Part shown: positions 13,970 to 22,141 of the stretch, one piece after another
Numbering within the stretch: the stretch's first letter is position 1
How the letters are laid out: every line of letters begins with the position of its first letter
Assembly: GCF_018614415.1 (NCBI RefSeq)
Contig: NZ_JAGGOO010000039.1
Coordinates: 1 to 42,504, forward strand
DNA: 42,504 bases
Direction of reading: 5' to 3'
Source of the DNA: Streptomyces sp. ISL-12
GTDB lineage: Bacteria; Actinomycetota; Actinomycetes; Streptomycetales; Streptomycetaceae
The notes under the pieces: generated by a model
What the model saw: only the letters and a program-made list of their open reading frames with translations
Databases searched by the model: none
What the model was told of the DNA's origin: nothing
Translations under genes and position numbers: made by a program

Positions 13970-16191
13970 GACGGGGTCAGCAGGTCGCGGCCGGACGGCA
14001 CCGCGCGGGCCCCGGGCACGGTGACCGGCCCCGGCATCGTCTCGCCCAGCATCATCGTGCGCACCACCCGCTCGGCGGCCCGCCCGTCGTCGAACGCGCA
14101 GAACCGCGTCCGGAACGCCGCCCTCAGCCGCGCCGCCTCCTCGTCCCGCCAGGTCCCCGACGCCAGCAGCCACGCCAGTTCCCGGTAGGAGCGGGAGACG
14201 TGGCCCGGCGGCTCGGCGGTGATGTCGAAGTACAGGCCGCGGCTGGCCGCGTACGCGTCCAGGTCGTCGGCGTGGACGACGACCGGCCGGTCCAGGACGG
14301 CGTAGTCGAACATCAGGGCGGAGTAGTCGGTGACCAGGAGGTCGGCGGCGAGCAGGACGTCCTCGACGTGCGGTTCGTCGGTGGCGTCGACCAGCACGCC
14401 CCGCCGGTGCAGGTCGGCCAGGCCCATGCCGCGCGCGGGGCCGGTGGCGAGGGACGGGTGCAGCCGGACCACGAGGGTGTGCCCCGCGCCGAGGTCGGCG
14501 GCGAACCGGGCCAGGTCGATCCGGTCGACGTGTCCGCCGCGCCGGTAGTCGCGGCGGGTCGGCGCGTACAGCACGACCGTGTGCCCGGCGGGAATGCCGT
14601 GCCGCAGCCGGAACCCGGCCCCGGCCGCCTTGTCGTTCCGTGCCCGGACCAGCACGTCGTTGCGGGGGCTGCCGGTGCGGGCCGAGGCGAAGTGGCAGGG
14701 GTAGGCCCGCTCCCAGACCAGCTCCGAGTGCAGGTTGGCGACCAGGCTGTGGTCCCAGCGGTCGGCGCGGCGCAGCATCTGCGGTACGTCGAGCCCGTGC
14801 CGGGCGCCGGGCTTGCCGAGCAGGTCGGCGCCCATGTACTTCAGCGGGGTGCCCTGGTGGGTGTGGATGTGGACGGTGCCGGGGCGCTTGGGCACCGTGC
14901 CCGGCCAGTTGACGTTGTTGACGAAGAACGTGGCCCGTTCGGTCACCCGGCGCCAGGCCGCGCTGCCGAGGATCACGTGTTCGGTGCCGGGCGGCAGCGA
15001 CGGCACCAGTTCCTCGTCCCGCAGCACCCACACCCCGCGCAGGTGCGGGGCGATGCGGCGGGCCTCGTGGTAGATCGCCGCGGGGTCGCCGAGGACGCCC
15101 CGGTGCGAGAAGGCCGAGTACACGGCGAGGTCCGGGTCGAGGGGGCGGCGCGTGCGGAGCGCCGACCCGGCGCGGTGCAGGCGCCCGGCCGCCGCCGTAT
15201 GGACCCGCGCGGCGCGTCGCGCCAGCGCCCGCCCGGCCCGCGCGCCCTGGCTGCGCGCCACGTACGCCGGGTAGCCGCGCTCCAGTACGCGCAGGTCCGC
15301 CGGGGTGCGCGCCCCCTCGGGCCGGTGGGCGCGGAACAGTTCGGCGGTGCGGTGGAAGAACTCGGCGCGGTCGGACGGGGGAAGCCGGTCCGGCTTGGCC
15401 AGGATGTCCAGACAGTGCTCGCCCATCTTGGTGTGCAGGAACGGCCGCCACCGGGCCAGCTCCGGGCGGGCGTCGACGAACGCGAACACCCGCTCGTACT
15501 GGGCGTGAATGTCGAAGTGCTTGCGGCTGGTGGTGGACAGGATGCTGCCCTGGCGGCGCTGCCGGTAGTTCAGGCAGATCCGGTCCAGCGTCGCGATCCG
15601 CCCGGCGCTCAGCAGCACCGGGAAGGTCCAGGGCGTGTCCTCGTAGTAGCCGGGCGGGAAGGCGAAGCCCTCCCGTTCGACGAAGGAACGCCGGTAGACC
15701 TTGTTCCACACCACCATCAGCAGGTCGAGGATCTGCGGGCGTTCGGCGGCGGTGAAGGTGCCGTCGGCGGATTCCGCGAGGACGTGGGCGAGGACGTTGC
15801 GGCGTGTGCCGCCCCACCAGTACGTGCGGGCGTAGTCGAAGACCAGCACGTCCGGGTCGTCGGTCTCGGCCAGCCGGTCGGCCAGCGCGCGCAGCGCGCC
15901 CGGGGTGAGGGTGTCGTCGCTGTCGAGGAAGAGGAGGTAGTCGCCGGTGGCGTGCGGCAGCCCGGCGTTGCGGGCCGGGCCGAGGCCCACGTTCTCCGGC
16001 AGGTGGAGCACCCGCACCCGGTCGTCGCGGGCCGCGTACGCGTCCAGGATCGCGCCGCTGCCGTCCGGTGAGCAGTCGTCCACGGCGATCACCTCGATGT
16101 CCCGGTACGACTGCTCCAGGACCGAGTCGAGGCACTCGCGCAGGAAGCCCTGCACCTTGAAGCAGGGGATGATGACGCTGAAGCGGGGCAC
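13966..16191 (-). CDS. Bifunctional GT2 glycosyltransferase / CDP-glycerol glycerophosphotransferase (741 aa)
   Basis: The N-terminal module (1-220) is a complete GT2 domain: VDDCSPDGS (38-45), NVGLGPARNAG, LDSDD (89-93), the VWNKVYRR segment and the acidic YYEDTPW (182-188). A helical linker leads to the C-terminal GPT module (about 350-720) with FFVNNVNWPG, HTHQGTPLKYMG, YAPTRRDY (542-549), VRLHPSL (H578) and VTDYSALMFDYAVLDRP. At the first catalytic position the residue directly before GTP is Gln446, with His445 one place earlier; TagF enzymes usually have HGTP. Product and donor are inferred: a glycosylated polyol-phosphate chain. The ATG at 16191 lies 9 bp after the 745-residue gene, so the genes form one operon. 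Confidence 0.93.
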   Translation of the reverse strand: MPRFSVIIPCFKVQGFLRECLDSVLEQSYRDIEVIAVDDCSPDGSGAILDAYAARDDRVRVLHLPENVGLGPARNAGLPHATGDYLLFLDSDDTLTPGALRALADRLAETDDPDVLVFDYARTYWWGGTRRNVLAHVLAESADGTFTAAERPQILDLLMVVWNKVYRRSFVEREGFAFPPGYYEDTPWTFPVLLSAGRIATLDRICLNYRQRRQGSILSTTSRKHFDIHAQYERVFAFVDARPELARWRPFLHTKMGEHCLDILAKPDRLPPSDRAEFFHRTAELFRAHRPEGARTPADLRVLERGYPAYVARSQGARAGRALARRAARVHTAAAGRLHRAGSALRTRRPLDPDLAVYSAFSHRGVLGDPAAIYHEARRIAPHLRGVWVLRDEELVPSLPPGTEHVILGSAAWRRVTERATFFVNNVNWPGTVPKRPGTVHIHTHQGTPLKYMGADLLGKPGARHGLDVPQMLRRADRWDHSLVANLHSELVWERAYPCHFASARTGSPRNDVLVRARNDKAAGAGFRLRHGIPAGHTVVLYAPTRRDYRRGGHVDRIDLARFAADLGAGHTLVVRLHPSLATGPARGMGLADLHRRGVLVDATDEPHVEDVLLAADLLVTDYSALMFDYAVLDRPVVVHADDLDAYAASRGLYFDITAEPPGHVSRSYRELAWLLASGTWRDEEAARLRAAFRTRFCAFDDGRAAERVVRTMMLGETMPGPVTVPGARAVPSGRDLLTPS

Positions 16192-16200
16192 GTCAGCTCC

Positions 16201-18438
16201 TTACGAGAGGGGCGCGAGAGGGGCGTGGGGGAGGCCGGCGGCCGAGGGCGTGGCGGCGGGCGCCGGCGTGCGCTCCGCGAGCGGGGTGACCGGCGGGAGC
16301 GCCTCCGGCGGCTCGCCCAGGAGCACCCGGCGCACCACGCGCTCGGCGGCCCGCCCGTCGTCGAACTCGCAGAACCGCTCCCGGAAGGCGGCCCGCAGCG
16401 CGGCCGACCCGGCGTCCGCCCAGGTGCCGTCGCGGAAGATCCGGGCCAGTTCCTCCGGGGTGCGGGCGACCGGCCCCGGCGGCTCGGCCAGCAGGTCGAA
16501 GTAGACGCCGCGGGTCTCCCGGTAGACCTCCCAGTCGTCGGCGTGGATGACGATGGGCCGGTCCAGGTTGGCGTAGTCGAACATGATCGACGAGTAGTCG
16601 GTGACCAGCGCGTCGGCGGCCAGGCAGACGTCCTCGGCGCTGCGGTGCGCGGTCACGTCGATGATCCGGCCGCCGCCGCTCAGCGCCTCCCCCCGGTCGT
16701 AGAAGTAGTGGGCGCGCAGCAGCACCACCACGTTCTCGCCGGCCGCCTCGCAGAACGCCGCCAGGTCCAGGCCGCCGGCGCCGAACCCGGTCTCCCAGTC
16801 GCGGTGGGTGGGCGCGTACAGCACGGCCGTCGCCCCCTCGGGGACGCCCAGCTCCGCGCGGACGCGCGCCACGTCGTCGGCGGTCGCCGCGTAGTAGGCG
16901 TCGTTGCGCGGATAGCCGTACTCCAGGTGCTCGTAGGAGCCGGGGAAGGCGCGCTCCCACATCTGGGTGGAGTGCCGGTTCGAGGAGAGGTTGAAGTCCC
17001 AGCGGTCCACCCGGCCCAGCAGCTTGCCGAAGCTGCCGGTGGCCGCGGCCACCACCGGGTACGTCGACTGGTCGACGCCCATCTTCTTCAGCGGGGTGCC
17101 GTGCTGGGTCTGGAGGTGGACGCTGCCGGGGCGCTTGACCACGCCCTCCGCGAAGTTGGCGTTGTTGACCAGGTACGTCGCCCGGGCCAGCACCTCCCAG
17201 TACCGGCGGCTGCCGATCACCGCGTGGTCGACGTCCGGCGGCAGCGTGTGCTCCTGACCGGCCTCCACCAGGAACACCGAGCGGATGTGCGGGGCGAGTT
17301 CGCGGGCCTTGGCGTGGATCGCGGCCGGGTTGCAGGTGTAGCCGCGGCCCCAGTACGCGCAGTAGACGGCGAGGTTCGGGTCGAGCGGGCGGAGCAGGTG
17401 GGCGCGGTACAGCAGGCGGGTGCGCAGCCCGCGCGGGTACGGCAGCGCGCCCCGCGCCGCTGTCAGCGTCCGGTTGGCGCCCCGCAGCGCGCGGAACGCC
17501 GCGTACGCCCCCCGGGCCAGCAGCCGGTGCTGCACCCCGAGGCTGCCGCCGGGCACCTGGAAACCGGCCGGGCGGTGGGCGGCGTACAGCGCGCTCGCCC
17601 GGCGGAAGAACGCGGCCCGGCCGGACGGCAGCCGGCGCGGATGGGCGGCCGTCTTCAGGACCGCCGCGAACAGCTGCTCGAACAGTGCCGCGCGCCGTAC
17701 GTCGGACAGGGCCGGCCCGGCGGCCCGGGCCAGCACCCGTTCCGCCTGGTCGAGCAGCTCGGCGTGGTGGTCGCCGGGCCGGTTGAGCCGGCTGCCCTGG
17801 CGCCGCACCAGATGCCGTACGACGACGGAGCGCAGCACCGCCATCCGCTCGGCCTCCGCGGCGACCAGGCCGCCGAAGCCGACGTCGGTGAAGTGCCCGT
17901 CGGGGAAGGCGATCCGGTGCTCGGTGAGGAAGGCGCGGCGGTAGGCGGCGCTCCACGCCGGGAGCTGGACGCCGGTCAGCCGGGGCGCGGCGTCGGGAGC
18001 GAAGGCGCCGTCGGGCGTGCCGGTCAGCAGCGGGGCGGCCGGGTTGGCCGGTTCGCCCTCCCACCAGGGGGTGCGCTCGTGCTCGAAGTAGAGGACGTCG
18101 ACGTCGCCGGTCCGGGCCAGCCGGGCGTCGAGCGCCGCGAGCGCGCCGGGGACGAGGACGTCGTCGCCGTCGAGGAACAGCAGGTAGGCGCCGGTCGCCG
18201 CCCGCACGCCGGTGTTGCGCGCCCCGGCCAGGCCGTCGGCCGGCGGGGAGTGCACGGGCGCCACCCGGGAGTCCCGCCCGGCGAGGGCGGCGGCCACGTC
18301 GGCCGCGGAGCAGTCCGGTGTCCGGCACACCGGGATCAGCTCGAAGTCGCCGAAGGACTGGGCGAGCACCGAGTCCAGGGCCTGGGACAGCCGTCCCGCG
18401 ACCCCGTGGGACGGGACGATGATGCTGAAGCGCGGCAT
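16201..18438 (-). CDS. GT2-type module fused to CDP-glycerol glycerophosphotransferase (745 aa)
   Basis: The C-terminal module (about 350-700) has a full set of GPT motifs: YLVNNANFAEG, TQHGTPLKKMG with H446 directly before GTP, GYPRNDAYY, YAPTHRDW (541-548), LRAHYFY with H577, and VTDYSSIMFDYANLDRP. The N-terminal module keeps LDGDD (89-93) but the usual VDDxSxDGS is replaced by VCRTPDCSAAD (37-47), and the FPDGHFTDVGF segment replaces the acidic YEDTPW, so GT2 activity is doubtful. The C-terminus has a Pro-rich tail, LPPVTPLAERTPAPA, also present in the 734-residue paralogue. The start is the ATG at 18438. It is the first gene of the run 745-741-429-528. Confidence 0.92.
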   Translation of the reverse strand: MPRFSIIVPSHGVAGRLSQALDSVLAQSFGDFELIPVCRTPDCSAADVAAALAGRDSRVAPVHSPPADGLAGARNTGVRAATGAYLLFLDGDDVLVPGALAALDARLARTGDVDVLYFEHERTPWWEGEPANPAAPLLTGTPDGAFAPDAAPRLTGVQLPAWSAAYRRAFLTEHRIAFPDGHFTDVGFGGLVAAEAERMAVLRSVVVRHLVRRQGSRLNRPGDHHAELLDQAERVLARAAGPALSDVRRAALFEQLFAAVLKTAAHPRRLPSGRAAFFRRASALYAAHRPAGFQVPGGSLGVQHRLLARGAYAAFRALRGANRTLTAARGALPYPRGLRTRLLYRAHLLRPLDPNLAVYCAYWGRGYTCNPAAIHAKARELAPHIRSVFLVEAGQEHTLPPDVDHAVIGSRRYWEVLARATYLVNNANFAEGVVKRPGSVHLQTQHGTPLKKMGVDQSTYPVVAAATGSFGKLLGRVDRWDFNLSSNRHSTQMWERAFPGSYEHLEYGYPRNDAYYAATADDVARVRAELGVPEGATAVLYAPTHRDWETGFGAGGLDLAAFCEAAGENVVVLLRAHYFYDRGEALSGGGRIIDVTAHRSAEDVCLAADALVTDYSSIMFDYANLDRPIVIHADDWEVYRETRGVYFDLLAEPPGPVARTPEELARIFRDGTWADAGSAALRAAFRERFCEFDDGRAAERVVRRVLLGEPPEALPPVTPLAERTPAPAATPSAAGLPHAPLAPLS

Positions 18439-18637
18439 GCTGCTCTCTCCGTCGTCGTGCTGTGCTGCTGTTCTGGCTTCGTTGGTCTCGCTGTCACCGC
18501 CGCGGGTCTCAGTTGCCGCCTCCGCCCCTGCCGCGGCGGCCGGGCCGTCCCGTCGGCCGCCGCCCGGGCGGGCGGGTCGGAGCGGGCCGGGACGGGTTGC
18601 GGGGCATACGGACTCCCGGGGAAAAGCGGTCAGAGAC

Positions 18638-18690
18638 GGTCGGCGGCGTTCGGGGGGTGGTCGGCGGCGTTCGGGGTGGTCAGCGGCGGT
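18638..18690. repeat. Three imperfect ~21-bp tandem units at the end of the 809-aa gene
   Basis: GGTCGGCGGCGTTCGGGG occurs twice with a 2-3 base spacer, followed by a diverged copy GGTCAGCGGCGGTCGG that contains the stop codon (TCA on the plus strand at 18680-18682) of the 809-residue gene. It looks like local slippage that may have changed the C-terminal end of that gene. Confidence 0.65.
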
Positions 18691-21109
18691 CGGAGAGGGG
18701 CGGGCGCGGCCGGAAGACGCCGGAGGCGGAGGCGGCGTCGCCGGGACCGGCCGGCCCCGGCAGGGTGACCAGGGGCGTGCGCGGGGGCGGGGCGGGCGCG
18801 GGGTGACGGGCGCCGAGGGGTACCACCGGCAGCGGCGCGCGCTCCCCGAGCACGATCCGGCGCACGGCGCGTTCGGCGGCGCGGCCGTCGTCCCAGGGGC
18901 AGAACCGCTCGCGGAACGCCGACCGCAGCTGGGCGGCGCGCGATCCGCACCAGTGCCCGGTGGCGAAGACGTCGATCAGCTCGTCCTCGTCGCGGGCGCT
19001 CACGCCCGGCGGGACGGCGCGCAGGTCGATGTAGAGGCCGCGGGCCGCCTCGTACGCCTGGTGGTCCTCGGTGTGCAGCACGATCGGCCGGTCCAGGACC
19101 GCGTAGTCGACCATCAGCGGCGCGTAGTCGGTGACCAGGACGTCCGAGGCCAGGCAGAGCGACGGCAGCCGGGGGTGAGCGGTGACGTCGATGACCCGGG
19201 CGGCGCGCGGGACCGGGGGCGGTGCGTCCCCGGCGCCCGGTCCGGCCTCGCCCCGGGCCAGCACCACGAAGCGCGGGCCGAGGCGGCGCACGACGCGCTC
19301 CAGGTCGAGGGGGAAGCGCTGAGTGCGCCGGTGGTCGCGGCGGGCCGGCGCGTACAGGATGGCGACCGCGTCCTCGGGGATGCCGAGCCCGTCCCGCAGC
19401 CGGGCCACGTCCGCCGCCGTCGCCCGGTGGAAGACGTCGGTACGGGGCTGGCCGCACTCCACGACCGTGTAGGCGCCGGGGTGGACGCGCTGCCAGGTCA
19501 GGGTGGAGTGGCGGTTGGCGGACAGCACGTGGTCCCAGCGGTCGACGTCGCGCAGCAGTGCCGCGAAGTCGGTGCCGCCGGCGGCGGCCGGGCGCTCCTG
19601 GCGGTCCAGGCCCTCGTGGCCCAGCGGGGTGCCGGCCTGTGTCTGGACCAGCACCTGGCCCCGGCGCTTGACCAGCCGCGGGTCGAAGGGGGCGTTGTCC
19701 ACCAGGTACTTCGCGCGGGCCAGCTCGGTGAGATGGCGGGCGGTGCCGGGGGAGACGCGGCGCGGACCGGGCGGCACCGTGTGGTGGAGCGCGGGGGCGG
19801 CCACCCAGGCCGTGCGGATCCGCGGCACGACGGACCGGAACGCCTCCTCCAGCGCGCCCGGGTTGCAGCCGTAGCCGCCATAGCCGTCGTACCCGCCGTA
19901 GCCGTCGTAACCGCTGTAGTCGCCGTGACCGCCGTAACTGCCGTGACCGCCGTTCGCCTGCCCGGCGTGCCCGGCCTGCCCGGCCTGCCCGGCGTACGCG
20001 ACGTACCCGGCGTGCGCGGCGAAGAGCGCGCGGTCGGCGCGCAGCGGGAGCAGCCGCTGCGTCCGGTAGTGCAGACGCAGTACGCCGGAGCGCACGGCGC
20101 GCAACGCCTTGACGGTGATCCGGAGGACGCGGCGGCATCCCGCCGAGGCCTGCCGCAGCACCCGGTAGGTGCGGTGCAGGCCCAGCCGGAGCAGGCCGTG
20201 CCGCAGCCGGACGGGCAACGGGGCGGAGGCGCCGGGGACGCGGTAGCGGCGCAGCTGGGCGCGGGCCCGGCGCAGGAACTCGGCGCGCACGCCGCGCGGC
20301 AGGCGGTCGCGCCGGGAGAACACCACCGCCAGATGGTCGGCCATCCGGCGGAACAGCACCGGCCGCCAGCGCGCCAGCTCCGGGTCGCTCTCCAGGAACG
20401 CGAAGACCCGGTCGTACTGGGCGAAGACGTCGAGGTGGCGTTCGCTGGGCGTGCCCAGGATGGAGCCCCGGCGGCGCTGCCGGTAGTGCACGCAGACCAG
20501 GTCCAGGGTCGCGATCGACTCCGCCCGCATCAGCACCGGGTACGTCCACGGGGTGTCCTCGTACAGGCCCGGCGGGAAGGAGAGGCCGGCGCGTTCGACG
20601 AACTCCCGGCGGCAGGTCTTGTTCCAGGCCACCATCAGCAGGTTCAGCAGGCCGGGGCGGTCGGTCAGCCGGAACGGGGCCGGGCCGTCCTCGGTGAGGC
20701 GGGCGGCGGCCTGGTTGCGGACGGTCTCGCCGGTCCAGTACGTGCGCGCGTAGTCGTAGACGAGGACGTCCGGGTCGCCGGTCTCCTTCAGCCGGTCGGC
20801 GACCGCCCGCAGCGCGCCCGGGGTGAGGGTGTCGTCGCCGTCTAGGAAGACCAGGTAGTCGCCGGTGGCCTGGGACATCCCGGCGTTGCGGGCCGGGCCC
20901 AGGCCCTGGTTGCCGGGCAGGTGGACGGGTCGGACGCGCGGGTCGCGGGCGGCGAACTCGTCGATGATGTCGCCGCAGGCGTCCGGTGAGGCGTCGTCGA
21001 CCGCGATCAGTTCGAGGTCCGGGAACGACTGGGAGAGCACCGACTCCAGGCACGCGTGCAGGTACGCCTGGACCTGGTAGGCGGGGACGATGACACTGAA
21101 CCTGGGCAC
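18680..21109 (-). CDS. GT2 glycosyltransferase fused to a degenerate CDP-glycerol glycerophosphotransferase (809 aa)
   Basis: The N-terminal GT2 module is intact: VDDASPDAC (37-45), NQGLGPARNAG, LDGDD (89-93), AWNKTCRREF and LYEDTPWTYP (182-191). The C-terminal GPT module aligns with its paralogues (YLVDNAPFD, VDRWDHVLSANRHST, VTDYAPLMVDYAVLDRP) but lacks both catalytic histidines: THHGTP/TQHGTP is TQAGTP (Ala492), and the RxH motif (RAHYFY, RLHPS) is VLARGEAG. YAPTHRD is also changed to YAPARRDH. About 42 residues of Gly/Tyr/Ala-rich sequence (372-413) are inserted at the start of the GPT module. It is probably an active GT2 with a non-catalytic GPT fold. The ATG at 21109 follows the 153-bp gap from the sugar importer. 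Confidence 0.9.
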   Translation of the reverse strand: MPRFSVIVPAYQVQAYLHACLESVLSQSFPDLELIAVDDASPDACGDIIDEFAARDPRVRPVHLPGNQGLGPARNAGMSQATGDYLVFLDGDDTLTPGALRAVADRLKETGDPDVLVYDYARTYWTGETVRNQAAARLTEDGPAPFRLTDRPGLLNLLMVAWNKTCRREFVERAGLSFPPGLYEDTPWTYPVLMRAESIATLDLVCVHYRQRRRGSILGTPSERHLDVFAQYDRVFAFLESDPELARWRPVLFRRMADHLAVVFSRRDRLPRGVRAEFLRRARAQLRRYRVPGASAPLPVRLRHGLLRLGLHRTYRVLRQASAGCRRVLRITVKALRAVRSGVLRLHYRTQRLLPLRADRALFAAHAGYVAYAGQAGQAGHAGQANGGHGSYGGHGDYSGYDGYGGYDGYGGYGCNPGALEEAFRSVVPRIRTAWVAAPALHHTVPPGPRRVSPGTARHLTELARAKYLVDNAPFDPRLVKRRGQVLVQTQAGTPLGHEGLDRQERPAAAGGTDFAALLRDVDRWDHVLSANRHSTLTWQRVHPGAYTVVECGQPRTDVFHRATAADVARLRDGLGIPEDAVAILYAPARRDHRRTQRFPLDLERVVRRLGPRFVVLARGEAGPGAGDAPPPVPRAARVIDVTAHPRLPSLCLASDVLVTDYAPLMVDYAVLDRPIVLHTEDHQAYEAARGLYIDLRAVPPGVSARDEDELIDVFATGHWCGSRAAQLRSAFRERFCPWDDGRAAERAVRRIVLGERAPLPVVPLGARHPAPAPPPRTPLVTLPGPAGPGDAASASGVFRPRPPLSDRR
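19871..19996 (-). repeat. Low-complexity GQAG/GYDGYGG coding repeat
   Basis: An in-frame repetitive stretch within the 809-residue gene encodes AGQAGQAGHAGQ followed by GGHGSYGGHGDYSGYDGYGG and a second GYDGYGGYG. It lies where the paralogues go straight from AYWGRG to CNPAA, so it is an insertion at the junction between modules. Confidence 0.85.
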
Positions 21110-21213
21110 GGGACATCCATGGGTCGGCGCGGGCGTTCGGCCCGGGAACGGCCGATGGAGTGACTTGGTTACGCCGCCTGCGGCATTCGGGGGACCACGG
21201 CCGCACCCACGAC

Positions 21214-21243
21214 CGGGGGCGGACCGCGACCGGCCCGCCCCCG
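21214..21243. terminator. Hairpin downstream of the sugar importer operon
   Basis: CGGGGGCGG (21214-21222) and CCGCCCCCG (21235-21243) form a perfect 9-bp stem with a 12-nt loop, 19 nt beyond the stop of the last importer gene. There is no U-tract. It would separate the importer operon from the 809-residue gene. Confidence 0.5.
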
Positions 21244-21262
21244 ACCACCCTTGCCCGCTCGG

Positions 21263-22141
21263 TTACTTGACCGCGCCCGCCATCACCCCGGACACGAACT
21301 GCCGCTGGAACGCGAAGAACACGACCAGCGGGACCACCATCGAGATGAACGCGCCGGGCGCCAGCACGTCGACGTTGTTGCCGAACTGCCGTACCTGCGT
21401 CTGCAACGCGACCGTGATCGGCTGGTTCCCCGAGTCGGTGAAGATCAGCGCGACCAGCATGTCGTTCCACACCCACAGGAACTGGAAGATGCCCAGGCTC
21501 GCGATGGCCGGTCCGCCCAGCGGCATCACCACCCGCGTGAACAGCCGCAGTTCACCCGCGCCGTCGAGCCGGGCTGCCTCCAGCAGCTCCCGGGGGATCT
21601 CGGCGAAGAAGTTCCGCAGCAGGAACACCGCGAACGGCAGCCCGAACCCGACGTGGAACAGGATCACGCCGAGCAGCGAACCGAACAGGCCGATGGCGCC
21701 GAAGAGTTCGGCGATCGGGATCAGCGCCACCTGTACCGGCACCACCAGCAGCCCGACCACGCCGAGGAACCACCAGTCGCGCCCCGGGAACTCCATCCAC
21801 GCGAACGCGTATCCCGCCAGCGAGCCGATGACGACCACCAGGACCGTCGCCGGCACCGTGATCAGCACGGTGTTGACGAGCGAGTCGGTGATGTCGCCGT
21901 TGGCCAGCAGGTCGGAGTAGGCGGAGAAGGTGAGCCGCGACGGCTCGCTGAACACCTTCCACCAGCCCTCGGCCGCCATGTCCTCCGGACTGCGCAGCGA
22001 GGACAGCAGCAGCCCGATGGTCGGGACCAGCCAGAACAGTCCTACGACGATCAGGGCCACCCGCACCAGACCGCCGCTGACGCCTCCGGCGAGCCGGGAG
22101 CCCAGCGACCGCCGGGGTTTCGTGAACGACTCCGCGCTCAT
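21263..22141 (-). CDS. Carbohydrate ABC importer permease, MalG type
   Basis: A 292-residue inner-membrane permease of the CUT1 family with six predicted helices (first VRVALIVVGLFWLVPTIGLLLSS). The cytoplasmic EAA loop that contacts the ATPase is visible as ELLEAARLDGAGELRLFTRVVMPLGGP. The C-terminus ends RQFVSGVMAGAVK, as usual for MalG-type subunits (FVxGLTAGAVKG). The ATG at 22141 overlaps the stop of the MalF-type gene as ATGA. With the two upstream genes it forms an importer for an oligosaccharide, possibly an alpha-glucoside; the specificity is inferred only from general resemblance. Confidence 0.93.
   Translation of the reverse strand: MSAESFTKPRRSLGSRLAGGVSGGLVRVALIVVGLFWLVPTIGLLLSSLRSPEDMAAEGWWKVFSEPSRLTFSAYSDLLANGDITDSLVNTVLITVPATVLVVVIGSLAGYAFAWMEFPGRDWWFLGVVGLLVVPVQVALIPIAELFGAIGLFGSLLGVILFHVGFGLPFAVFLLRNFFAEIPRELLEAARLDGAGELRLFTRVVMPLGGPAIASLGIFQFLWVWNDMLVALIFTDSGNQPITVALQTQVRQFGNNVDVLAPGAFISMVVPLVVFFAFQRQFVSGVMAGAVK

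Noticed and set aside
12680..16135. A 1151-codon minus-strand frame covering the 741-aa GPT gene and the membrane protein
   Set aside because: Only the part from 13969 onward has sensible coding content; the rest is shadow of the GT2-GPT gene.
16225..18768. An 847-codon plus-strand frame opposite the 745-aa gene
   Set aside because: Its composition (Val/Gly/Arg/Gln-rich) and lack of domains mark it as the complement of the real gene.
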